27,380 nucleotides of DNA from Phallusia fumigata (taxonomy: Eukaryota > Chordata > Ascidiacea > Phlebobranchia > Ascidiidae): NCBI GenBank assembly GCA_008931825.1, contig QXVZ01002805.1, positions 1 through 27,380 on the forward strand. Reading direction: 5' to 3'. The position numbers and the translations under genes were made by a program. Positions 12,201-17,491 of this stretch are shown in pieces. A model generated the notes under the pieces. That model was not told the origin of the DNA. It did not search any database and worked only from the letters and a program-made list of their open reading frames with translations. Within the stretch, counting starts at the first letter, position 1, and each line of letters opens with the position of its first letter.

Positions 12201-15200
12201 CGACATATTTTCACTCCGATTTGCACGATTTCACAACTTTTTTTATAACCTTTAGTGAGCGTGATGGGGTAGCCACGCAATACCCTATGTTGGTATTTGT
12301 CAGCAAGGAATCCACCTACAGGTTTCGGACCTTTATAACCCCTTGTCACTGGTATTGTTAGAATCCGAAACTGATGATTAACAGCGTTGTCGTCAACCAG
12401 TTTAAAATATACATTACAAAACGATGGGCTTGACGCTTGTCGATGGTCATTGGTCAAAAAAGTCAAACTGTAGTAAATATTTAGCATAGGTTGAGAAAAA
12501 AGTGAACGCTCCACCTCGCATGTAGCTGAAGATATTTAAAGCATTTTTACATTAAACAACGAGTTGCATAAACTTAAAACGAGGTATCCATAAATGGAAA
12601 GACATATTCTAGTTTAGGGGGTTAAACAGGGGAAATATTCCTAGAATGTAACATTTATCATCATCTTCTGATTGAGTTCGACCAGGTACAAATAATCAAA
12701 GCGTAGATACTAGGTGCCTTGGTTAACCAAAACCTATGTTGTGTTGGTCGAACTCCAAAAACATGTAGATTAGCCTCTAAATGCAATAAACTTTTGCCGA
12801 AATACCTTTTAGTGCCAGGTAACTTTTGATGTGGAGTTAATGTTTTAATAATTTCATGAGCACAACCTCTTACATTTTCTTACAGTATTGTGGGTTATCT
12901 CTTCCTAAAACAAGACTTCAAGGTAAGCGTGAACCCGCGTTGCATTACTGACGATCCCGACAAGCTGAGAGCTCTGAAGGAGAAATTGGACACCCAGATT
13001 CGAAACGCGCAAGTTTGTCAACAAGATGATGGAAGTTGCAACAACACAGGTTGGAATTCAAGCAAAAACAACGTGCATTGATTACCGTGCACATATGTGT
13101 TGAATGTTGCACTTGCTTTGTGTAGTGACGTTATTTCCGCGAAAAATTAGTAAAGCTATAAGGGGCAGCTTGTTTTGTCTGTCACTTACTGTAGTGTAAA
13201 CTTACTGTGACGGCTGCATGAATCGTAACCACACTTGGGCAAAGTGAATTTGTGTCAGGTTTCATTGAATTGGTCAAGATTTATCGCTATTTTCTTGCCC
13301 AAGTTTAACATATTCCCATTTCAGTGTCTTATCATCTTTTTCCTCTTAAAATAGATAAATATTGAAAAAAACATACCGACGAATCAAAATTTATAAAAAT
13401 AGCCATTAGTGTGATAGCAAAAGTGTTTAGTTGGTGGACTGTGTAAATTTGAACATAAAGCTGATTTCAGGGTGGTCTTATGTATCATTTGCTTGGCCTG
13501 AGCAATGTTTTAGTGACTCGAGTTTAAGTCTTGGTTTAAAAAGGGTTGACCTGATTCGAATGACAGAGGATTGATTTGTGACTAGGATATGAAAACCTTT
13601 AAAAATCCCATTAAACAATTCTTATCCAAAATATACTGGCCCAAATAGTTTTTAAAAGCGACATGCTTTATTCATCAAACATTTCGGCAACAATCACCTT
13701 ATTGTAACACTGATGATGGCATGAGTTGTTGTCGAAATGTTTGATGAATAAAGCATGTTGCTTTTAAGAACTATTTGGGCCAGTGTATTTTGGATAAGAA
13801 TTATGAACAGATCCGTGTTTTGTGTCCCATTAAAAAAGATGTACAATTATACTTTGCGTTTTCACCAAGTTGATAATTTTCATCACTTTATGTCCGGTTT
13901 TGATCTTGCTCGTGCAGGGTCTTAAGTAGGTCAGGTGTGTAAACTGCTCAAGAGTGTTTTTTTATTCGTTTGTTAAAAACTTGGTTTGTTAACAGTAGCG
14001 AATCTATGGAGCCTCCCTGTGAATGAAACACAACAAAACTCATCGGATTTCGCGGCCCGTGTTTCGAGTGAGGTGCTGGAAAAGTATTTGTGCGACGGAA
14101 GTGAATCTGTCGAAGAAAACCACTGCGAATCCCTGCTCATGTGCATTATTACCACGCTTAATGAGGGGTTGCGGAACGGTGGTGGAATTGGTGACATCTT
14201 ACGAAAACCGTCCCAATCGGTCAGTAACTGTTGCTGTTGTTGTTGTTGTTGCTTCTTTATAACGCAGGTTGTTTGTGTCTGAACGGGAAGCGGCTAAGTT
14301 ACGAATGGTCAAAAAAAGTTATTTTATTGGATGTTGCGCAGATTAATGTAATTTAGTGTTTTTACCAATATGAAGCAATTTTGAAAATTGCCATTTTTGT
14401 ATCGCAGTTTTTCGGCTGCGCTCTTTCGTTCTGTATGGGGTTTAAGTGTCCCAATTTTATTACTGCTGTTTTTGTACTCTGCCTGCAGGAAGGACTTCTT
14501 TTTATGGGAAGAGTGGTCTACGATCTGTTGTTCTTCTTTATCCTCATCATTATTGTTCTCAACCTGATCTTTGGTGTGATCATCGACACTTTTGCTGATT
14601 TGCGCTCCGAGAAGCAACAGAAGGATGATGTCTTGAAAAACACTTGCTTCATATGTGGTACGCCTTTTCTGGTTTAAAGTGGTGGTGTCATGGAAATTGT
14701 AAACAAAAGGAAAAAGATTGTCGAGTTGCTTGAAATTTGTGCAAAAATACAAAAAAAACATGCACAAAATGGATTTACATTGTGAAACAAAATTGAAAAG
14801 ATGAAATTTATTCCCGAAAAAATCCAAAAACCAACAAAAACTGAGACAACCAACGCAGCAAAAATGAAAATACGAAATACTGGTCTTTTTCTAGGTTTGG
14901 AGAGGAAATCGTTCGACAACAAAACTGTGTCGTTTGAAACGCACGTAAAAGAAGAACACAACATGTGGCATTATCTTTACTTTATCGTGCTTGTCAAAGT
15001 TAAGGATTCCACCGAGTTCACAGGCCCGGAAAGTTACGTCTACAATCAAGTAAAGGTGGGTGGAATTACAGGAAAAGTTTGCTGAGGCAAAAATTTTCTG
15101 ATCTGTTTTGAGACAACAGTACAAATTCGCGAATGGATTGAACCAGATTGTTTTGCGATTTTTATCTGATGTTATTGTCGTTTGTGTGGCCATAGGTATT

Positions 15201-16096
15201 GTCATATGCGTGACATTTTATAGGCAATGGACCTGACTTTTGCAGAATACACGCTGTTAGTGTCTCACAAAAGCACTAAAATGATGTTACTGGAAAAAAT
15301 CGACTGTACCTTTGTCTGTTAATATTTATTATTTCTCGGAAAAGTGACCTTCGGTTGCTATTTGAATGTCATGTTTTTTTGTTTACAGTTTGGCAAGCTG
15401 GAATGGTTTCCCCGCATGCAAGCAATGTCGCTTGCTGCTGACGATGAAGCTGTCGAGAATAACGACATGAGAAGTTTGCTTCTTCAACTCGACAACACTT
15501 CACATTTGGTCCACACCCTCTCCCGACAACTGCAGGCAAGTTTATAAACCACAATGGAATTATTTAATGCTTTAAAATCGTTCGCAATCGAAACCCGTTG
15601 GTCCTAAAGAAATTTGTGTCTACAAATGGAAATTAGCATAACAAAACGAGACATTACTGATAAAAAGGTGGCATAAAAATTTACATACACCCGAAACGGT
15701 CTGTGCATATTAAACTATACGAGGCAACATGTGCGCGGTCGTTGCGTCTCATTTCATGATAGGCATGACGTAATAAAAGCTTGAGAAGCCACCATTGATG
15801 TGAAGCTAATCAAGTTGCAGCTGCGGTATTGTAAAATTACATGAATAAATAGCGTTCGCCCTATGTAGCATAAGAACCGAAAAATCAGCAGCTACACTTA
15901 ACCTTCTCGCTTTGTGTTTTCGTCTCTTGTGGCATATGATTTTGTAGAACACCGAATCCTCCGCATTTGTGTTGATATCACTTATCCTAAGTTTGCGTTG
16001 TAGGACCTACAAGATCAGATGACAGAACAACGTCGCAAGCAACAGCGACTAAACATCATCAATCCCCACAACCATGTGCAGTACCACAGGCAGTAA
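136..16096 (+). CDS. ITPR: Inositol 1,4,5-trisphosphate receptor, C-terminal half (spliced, 5' partial)
   Basis: Tetrameric ER calcium-release channel opened by IP3 and calcium. About 30 exons can be joined in frame with matching intron phases, giving roughly 1,380 residues that follow vertebrate ITPR1 closely from about its midpoint to the C-terminus. In order: regulatory/coupling domain (exons 1-19), S1-S6 channel (exons 21-27) with luminal filter GGGIGD, then a cytosolic tail with a CFIC...H...H zinc site and a C-terminal coiled-coil stretch ending in TAA. The IP3-binding core is not in the window and must lie upstream. Three allelic joins at n characters duplicate parts of exons 6, 11 and 14; one copy of each must be ignored. 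The last intron uses a GC donor. Family identity is very secure. Which vertebrate paralogue it matches best cannot be said; a single invertebrate ITPR is expected. Confidence 0.97.
292..447 (+). CDS. ITPR: ITPR exon 2
   Basis: Acceptor tgtag before 292, donor gtaatt at 448; 52 whole codons. Contains [17 protein letters not shown], a highly conserved block of the family. Confidence 0.95.
744..869 (+). CDS. ITPR: ITPR exon 3
   Basis: Acceptor gacag before 744, donor gtaaga at 870; 42 codons, phase 0 at both ends. Ends in the conserved [14 protein letters not shown] (vertebrate FFSSPFSDQSTTLQ). Its first third is acidic and diverged. Confidence 0.93.
1001..1121 (+). CDS. ITPR: ITPR exon 4
   Basis: Acceptor ttattag before 1001, donor gtaagt at 1122; leaves in phase 1. 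Begins [17 protein letters not shown], matching vertebrate TRQTVFVQLLQGVFRVY, and ends in MAEV, one base before the AK that opens the next exon. Confidence 0.93.
1376..1450 (+). CDS. ITPR: ITPR exon 5a, possible 25-codon cassette
   Basis: Acceptor attgcag before 1376. The exon enters in phase 1 and reads [12 protein letters not shown] with [14 protein letters not shown] following. A donor at 1451 (gtcagg) leaves phase 1, so it can be included or skipped without changing frame; a second possible donor at 1457 gives 81 nt, also symmetric. It opens with the same AK as exon 5b and aligns weakly to the same stretch of vertebrate ITPR, so it looks like a partial exon duplication or an optional insert. 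Both donors are weak matches to consensus. Confidence 0.5.
1674..1825 (+). CDS. ITPR: ITPR exon 5b
   Basis: Acceptor tttcaag before 1674, phase 1 in; donor gttcgt at 1826, phase 0 out. Reads [20 protein letters not shown], matching vertebrate [20 protein letters not shown], then [17 protein letters not shown], matching the vertebrate RLSARNAARRDSVLAAS stretch. The first acceptor has a weak pyrimidine tract. A stronger one at 1634 (ctgcag, exon start 1635) is in the same phase and would add 13 residues at the front that have no counterpart in vertebrate receptors. The serine of the vertebrate RRDS kinase site is alanine here. Confidence 0.82.
2567..2896. mobile_element. hAT-type MITE (allelic copy A)
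   Basis: Ends are cagtgattctcaacc and ggttgagaaccactg, terminal inverted repeats matching at 14 of 15 bases and of the classic hAT CAGTGGTTCTCAACC type. Flanking 8-mers ctgtaaac and ctctaaag fit a decayed 8-bp target duplication (6 of 8). It is 330 bp and has no transposase frame, so it is non-autonomous. It lies in ITPR intron 5. Confidence 0.82.
3401..3498 (+). CDS. ITPR: ITPR exon 6, truncated allelic copy
   Basis: Same acceptor (tttcag) and reading [13 protein letters not shown] as the full exon at 4591, but cut by the n at 3499 after ...LSVLV. It is not a second exon of the gene; omit it from the transcript. Confidence 0.85.
3500..4688. repeat. Allelic tandem copy B (first join)
   Basis: Second copy of 2311-3498. 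It runs into unique sequence and contains the complete exon 6 (4591-4769), so this copy is the usable one. Small differences include single-base substitutions and a one-base indel before exon 6. Confidence 0.88.
3756..4085. mobile_element. hAT-type MITE (allelic copy B)
   Basis: The same insertion as at 2567, shifted by 1189 bases. It is there only because the haplotype is duplicated and is not an independent transposition, since its flanks are shared as well. Confidence 0.82.
4591..4769 (+). CDS. ITPR: ITPR exon 6
   Basis: Acceptor tttcag before 4591, donor gtaaga at 4770; phase 0 in, phase 2 out. Contains [20 protein letters not shown] and the cysteine-containing CEGGGFISK, very close to vertebrate [20 protein letters not shown] and CESGGFICK. 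Confidence 0.95.
4914..5025 (+). CDS. ITPR: ITPR exon 7
   Basis: Acceptor gtaaag before 4914; phase 2 in. Reads LIKHTERLL, then [17 protein letters not shown], a signature of the family. The end is less certain: donor gttctt at 5026 gives a tail VHINFTNK, while an in-phase alternative gtacac at 5001 would end the exon right after REMMT. Both leave phase 0. Confidence 0.85.
5313..5348 (+). CDS. ITPR: ITPR micro-exon 8
   Basis: A 36-nt exon between acceptor ttttag and donor gttaat, phase 0 on both sides, encoding [12 protein letters not shown]. It falls where vertebrate ITPR1 has its SII alternatively spliced segment, after REMMT and before GEALRQ. It could be skipped without a frame change. 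There is no direct homology, so it rests on splice signals and position. Confidence 0.62.
5349..6097 (+). other. ITPR intron 8
   Basis: 749 bp, AT-rich. No gene, terminal repeat or tRNA-like sequence recognised. Its one longish frame (5354-5677) has no early ATG and nothing family-like. Confidence 0.6.
6098..6145 (+). CDS. ITPR: ITPR micro-exon 9
   Basis: A 48-nt exon between acceptor tttttag and donor gtaagt, phase 0 on both sides, encoding [16 protein letters not shown]. It lies in the SII-equivalent region and is also skippable in frame. The basic end precedes the conserved GEALRQ of the next exon. Confidence 0.72.
6401..6507 (+). CDS. ITPR: ITPR exon 10
   Basis: Acceptor gtttag before 6401, donor gtgaag at 6508; phase 0 in, phase 2 out. 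Reads [14 protein letters not shown], matching vertebrate GEALRQVLVNRYYG, followed by a serine/asparagine-rich stretch with QRESSSSNN where vertebrate type 1 has the RRES phosphorylation site. Confidence 0.93.
6675..6902. repeat. Allelic tandem copy A (second join)
   Basis: Repeated at 6904-7131 with a constant shift of 229 bases. It ends at the n at 6903 inside ITPR exon 11. Same signature as the join at 3499, so most likely an assembly haplotype join. Confidence 0.87.
6831..6902 (+). CDS. ITPR: ITPR exon 11, truncated allelic copy
   Basis: Starts after the same gtttttgtag acceptor and reads into [15 protein letters not shown] before the n at 6903 cuts it off. Should not be included in the transcript. 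Confidence 0.85.
6904..7131. repeat. Allelic tandem copy B (second join)
   Basis: Second copy of 6675-6902. It continues into the rest of exon 11 and is the one to use. Near identity over intron and exon alike argues for allele duplication rather than exon duplication. Confidence 0.87.
7060..7231 (+). CDS. ITPR: ITPR exon 11
   Basis: Acceptor tttgtag before 7060, donor gtacgc at 7232; phase 2 in, phase 0 out. Reads [20 protein letters not shown], matching vertebrate [20 protein letters not shown], and ends with [20 protein letters not shown]. An internal gtaac at about 7151 is ignored because the protein match continues across it. Confidence 0.95.
7297..7414 (+). CDS. ITPR: ITPR exon 12
   Basis: Acceptor tttgcag before 7297, donor gtatgc at 7415; phase 1 out. 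Reads [20 protein letters not shown], matching vertebrate [20 protein letters not shown]. Confidence 0.94.
7486..7568 (+). CDS. ITPR: ITPR exon 13
   Basis: Acceptor ggacag before 7486, donor gtagaa at 7569; phase 1 in, phase 0 out. Encodes a glycine/asparagine-rich linker ([19 protein letters not shown]) that is variable between species. Supported by phases and by conserved exons on both sides. Confidence 0.85.
7725..7851 (+). CDS. ITPR: ITPR exon 14
   Basis: Acceptor atttgcag before 7725, donor gtaagc at 7852; phase 1 out. Reads [20 protein letters not shown], like vertebrate [20 protein letters not shown], followed by an alanine/serine-rich stretch. Confidence 0.92.
7793..8018. repeat. Allelic tandem copy A (third join)
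   Basis: Repeated at 8020-8245 with a shift of 227 bases and a few substitutions, for example at about 7869 and 7893. The join is the n at 8019. Copy A carries the complete exon 14; copy B is cut at its 5' side. Confidence 0.87.
8020..8078 (+). CDS. ITPR: ITPR exon 14, 5'-truncated allelic copy
   Basis: Repeats only the last 59 bases of exon 14 with the same gtaagc donor at 8079 and has no acceptor, because it begins at the n. It is an assembly artefact copy, not a usable exon. Confidence 0.85.
8020..8245. repeat. Allelic tandem copy B (third join)
   Basis: Second copy of 7793-8018. It starts mid-exon directly after the n and runs into the unique sequence before exon 15. Confidence 0.87.
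8277..8389 (+). CDS. ITPR: ITPR exon 15
   Basis: Acceptor taaaag before 8277, donor gtaact at 8390; phase 1 in, phase 0 out. Contains [20 protein letters not shown], matching vertebrate [20 protein letters not shown]. Confidence 0.96.
8623..8823 (+). CDS. ITPR: ITPR exon 16
   Basis: 67 codons between acceptor attgcag and donor gtacct. Contains [20 protein letters not shown] and [14 protein letters not shown], virtually identical to vertebrate ITPR. This is the core of the RIH-associated domain. Confidence 0.97.
9166..9276 (+). CDS. ITPR: ITPR exon 17
   Basis: 37 codons between acceptor gatgcag and donor gtacgt. Reads [20 protein letters not shown] followed by [12 protein letters not shown], nearly the same as the vertebrate protein. 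Confidence 0.97.
9340..9465 (+). CDS. ITPR: ITPR exon 18
   Basis: 42 codons between acceptor ttttag and donor gtgagc. Reads [20 protein letters not shown], invariant in the family. Confidence 0.97.
9466..9929 (+). other. ITPR intron 18
   Basis: 464 bp with no recognised repeat, RNA gene or coding sequence. The short frames on both strands are unsupported. Confidence 0.6.
9930..10184 (+). CDS. ITPR: ITPR exon 19
   Basis: 85 codons between acceptor ttgaag and donor gtacgt. The first half is a Glu/Ser-rich acidic linker. The second half reads [19 protein letters not shown] and ends [10 protein letters not shown], matching vertebrate [16 protein letters not shown] and YAKHTAQIE. Confidence 0.96.
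10185..10864 (+). other. ITPR intron 19
   Basis: 680 bp, somewhat more GC-rich than the neighbouring introns. No terminal repeats or coding signal recognised; the two overlapping short frames at 10483-10716 look incidental. Confidence 0.55.
10865..11057 (+). CDS. ITPR: ITPR exon 20
   Basis: Acceptor tcgcag before 10865, donor gtatga at 11058; phase 1 out. Reads [19 protein letters not shown], matching vertebrate [19 protein letters not shown], then [13 protein letters not shown]. This is the cytosolic linker leading into the first membrane helix. Confidence 0.97.
11260..11385 (+). CDS. ITPR: ITPR exon 21 (membrane helix S1)
   Basis: Phase 1 in and out. Reads [15 protein letters not shown], then the hydrophobic [14 protein letters not shown], matching vertebrate LYWCARNMSFWSSIS and MNLLVAFFYPF. 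The acceptor gttaag at 11258-11259 was chosen because it is the one that keeps this frame. Confidence 0.92.
11447..11610 (+). CDS. ITPR: ITPR exon 22 (S2 region)
   Basis: Acceptor atttag before 11447, donor gtaaga at 11611; phase 1 in, phase 0 out. Contains [17 protein letters not shown] and [20 protein letters not shown], corresponding to the vertebrate stretch ending VGLQPTLFLLGAFN. Confidence 0.94.
11738..11902 (+). CDS. ITPR: ITPR exon 23 (S3-S4)
   Basis: 55 codons between acceptor ctttag and donor gtgagt. Reads [16 protein letters not shown], then [20 protein letters not shown], corresponding to the S3 and S4 helices of vertebrate ITPR. Confidence 0.95.
12014..12132 (+). CDS. ITPR: ITPR exon 24 (S4-S5 linker, S5)
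   Basis: Acceptor tcgcag before 12014, donor gtaaag at 12133; phase 2 out. Reads [20 protein letters not shown], then the S5 helix [14 protein letters not shown]. Confidence 0.96.
12133..12885 (+). other. ITPR intron 24
   Basis: 753 bp. Contains a short inverted repeat, gagttcgacca at 12674-12684 and tggtcgaactc at 12745-12755, which could be a tiny foldback element. A minus-strand frame at 12191-12514 has no recognisable family match. Nothing else identified. Confidence 0.5.
12886..13049 (+). CDS. ITPR: ITPR exon 25 (end of S5, luminal loop)
   Basis: Acceptor ttacag before 12886, donor gttgga at 13050; phase 2 in, phase 1 out. Opens [16 protein letters not shown], matching vertebrate SIVGYLFFKDDFILEV, then enters a diverged, charged ER-luminal loop with cysteines and an NNT potential glycosylation site spanning the splice. 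Confidence 0.92.
13617..13802. mobile_element. Palindromic (foldback) element in ITPR intron 25
   Basis: Left arm 13617-13695 and right arm 13723-13802 are reverse complements over about 80 bases with about five mismatches and a 27-base loop. Outer ends are aattcttatccaaaat and its complement. Such a structure is typical of a foldback MITE. The longer stretch is also bracketed by direct copies of cccattaaa (13608-13616 and 13837-13845), so the true boundary may be wider. The right arm and loop carry a CTGATGA ... GTCGAAA motif. Confidence 0.75.
13996..14219 (+). CDS. ITPR: ITPR exon 26 (luminal loop and pore)
   Basis: Acceptor taacag before 13996, donor gtcagt at 14220; phase 1 in, phase 0 out. 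The first part is a diverged luminal loop with NET and NSS glycosylation-type sites. Then come [20 protein letters not shown] and the selectivity filter [12 protein letters not shown]. Vertebrate ITPR has GGGVGD; the V-to-I change is conservative. Confidence 0.97.
14229..14256. repeat. Short GTT-type microsatellite
   Basis: A run of mostly gtt triplets just inside ITPR intron 26. It does not reach a splice site. Confidence 0.7.
14489..14657 (+). CDS. ITPR: ITPR exon 27 (S6 gate helix)
   Basis: Acceptor ctgcag before 14489, donor gtacgc at 14658; phase 1 out. Reads [20 protein letters not shown] and [17 protein letters not shown], then TCFIC, the first half of the zinc site. This helix lines and gates the pore in the family. 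Confidence 0.97.
14895..15055 (+). CDS. ITPR: ITPR exon 28 (zinc-site histidines)
   Basis: Acceptor tctag before 14895, donor gtgggt at 15056; phase 1 in, phase 0 out. Reads [20 protein letters not shown], which brings the two histidines that complete the Cys2His2 zinc fold, then [16 protein letters not shown], invariant in the family. Confidence 0.97.
15389..15535 (+). CDS. ITPR: ITPR exon 29
   Basis: Acceptor ttacag before 15389. Reads [16 protein letters not shown], matching vertebrate LDWFPRMRAMSLVSSD, then heptad-like leucines of the C-terminal coiled coil ending SRQLQ. The only junction that keeps the conserved reading into the next exon uses a GC donor, CAG|gcaagt, at 15536. Confidence 0.94.
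16004..16096 (+). CDS. ITPR: ITPR last exon and stop
   Basis: Acceptor ttgtag before 16004. Reads [16 protein letters not shown], matching vertebrate ELKDQMTEQRKQKQRI, then a short His/Asn/Gln-rich tail and TAA at 16094-16096. Confidence 0.96.
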   Translation, partial: DLQDQMTEQRRKQQRLNIINPHNHVQYHRQ

Positions 16097-16328
16097 TGTG
16101 CTATGTAGTTGTGACCACCATGACTTGATTTGCAATACCGTCGGCGCTAGCTGGTATTGAACCATGCAGTGTAAAATGTGTAATAATTATGCTTCCCTGT
16201 CTACTTTTCTCTGTATAGATTATGTTAGTTTGTTCATTGTGGCCGCTCGAATTTTTGCACAAAGACATTACGATGTTTCTTTTTTGCTGATTATGTATTT
16301 TTCCATATTCGATCTTTTCTGTCTAAGC

Positions 16329-16334
16329 AATAAA
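16329..16334 (+). terminator. ITPR: Candidate ITPR polyadenylation signal AATAAA
   Basis: First AATAAA after the ITPR stop, 233 bases downstream. A second AATAAA lies at 16724-16729. Which one is used cannot be decided from sequence. Confidence 0.35.
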
Positions 16335-16684
16335 GACTTTTTGTTGGAGATTCGAGATCAGAACACTTGTGAACACGCCGGCTGCTGTAGAAATTTATTG
16401 GTATTGTTTAAGTTTATCTTTCTTCACCTAACCTGTTACTTTATAAATGGATCGGTGCTCTTGAGGAGCATGTTTTTATCATCTTTGATCCCCATTGTTT
16501 TGTATAGTTGCTTGTGATTGCTGTTGTTCGTCTTGCACTATATACCGATCGACATTAGGTTACTGCACATAATTCAAATACAATATATATCTTCACAAAT
16601 CAAAATCTTGTGGTGGATGATTTTTGTAAGTCTTAGAATTACAAGTTACAGACTTGAAAAGTAACTTAGTTAAAAATATATAAC

Positions 16685-16713
16685 GTTCCGACTATCGCTG
16701 TTGTCATCATCAG
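16685..16713 (-). other. CTGATGA ... GTCGGAA motif (hammerhead-like core)
   Basis: On the minus strand CTGATGA begins at 16713 and GTCGG at 16692, a 21-base offset identical to that of the palindromic element at 13710/13731. GAC and GTC could form a short stem between them. Possibly a small relic of the same kind of retroelement; no full element ends were found. Confidence 0.35.
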
Positions 16714-17491
16714 TGCAGTATGCAATAAAACGTATTCACCATATAGTTCTCGGGCAAACATTTTTTTAATTAAGCTTCAATTTTTTTAATCTGCTTTTGT
16801 GCTGAAGAAATCATGATAGCTAACTGGTACTGTTATAGATGCCAATGTAAGTTTTTAAGTTTTGTGCTTTCGTGTATTTATAATATATGTCAGCTTTGGG
16901 ACATTAAAAGGATTTCAATATTTTTTTTCTTTCAGTTGTATCGGTTGGACAGATGTTGATTATATATCTTCCGGCCGAGTTTCATTAAACAAACTGTTTC
17001 TTTAGTGTTGGTGCGTAAAATACAAATTTGCCATGAAAGGGAGACCTTTGTGTGACATAGAAAAGTGCCGGAAGTTTGTTTTTTGTCAAAAATATATTGG
17101 GCACGTACGCATTGTTTCCAAATCTGCTGGTCGAGTAGTGAAACAGCGGAAATACGGCTGTCATCGAGACGTCAATTCACAAACACGGATCGGATTTGAG
17201 GTCTTTTGTTTGCATGTCACATTGTGATGGATCACCGACCGTCCACAATCAACAACTCTGTGGGTGTTAACATGTTATGCCTGACTGTTAATCATTGGCG
17301 AAGGTACAAAGTATTGTCTCAGTCTGTTGCTCATAATATCTTGTTTGGGAAATGCCCATGCTTCTCTGCCTAGCCATAATGTGATACTAGTTTTTCTTAA
17401 TCGTTTCTGAAAACAAGGATCTTAAAAAGGGCTAAAATATATTGTGCAATGTAAGAACTCGAAAAAACGTGCGAAAACATAAAACCACTAA

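Larger units (their letters stand above)
16097..17491. other. ITPR 3' UTR and intergenic DNA
   Basis: No gene supported. The ITPR 3' UTR lies at the left side. Short ATG frames at 16164-16517 and 17033-17227 have no recognisable family features. A minus-strand CTGATGA ... GTCGGAA motif lies at 16685-16713. Confidence 0.6.

Noticed and set aside
12674..12755. 11-bp inverted repeat as a mobile element
   Set aside because: The arms are short, the spacing is small and no target duplication is visible; noted only within the intron entry.
14324..14827. 167-codon minus-strand frame
   Set aside because: It lies antisense to ITPR exon 27 and its introns; the plus-strand exon is unmistakable and the frame has no family features.
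16164..16517. 117-codon ATG frame after the ITPR stop
   Set aside because: It lies in the presumed 3' UTR, is AT-driven and hydrophobic without a clear domain, and contains a candidate polyadenylation signal.
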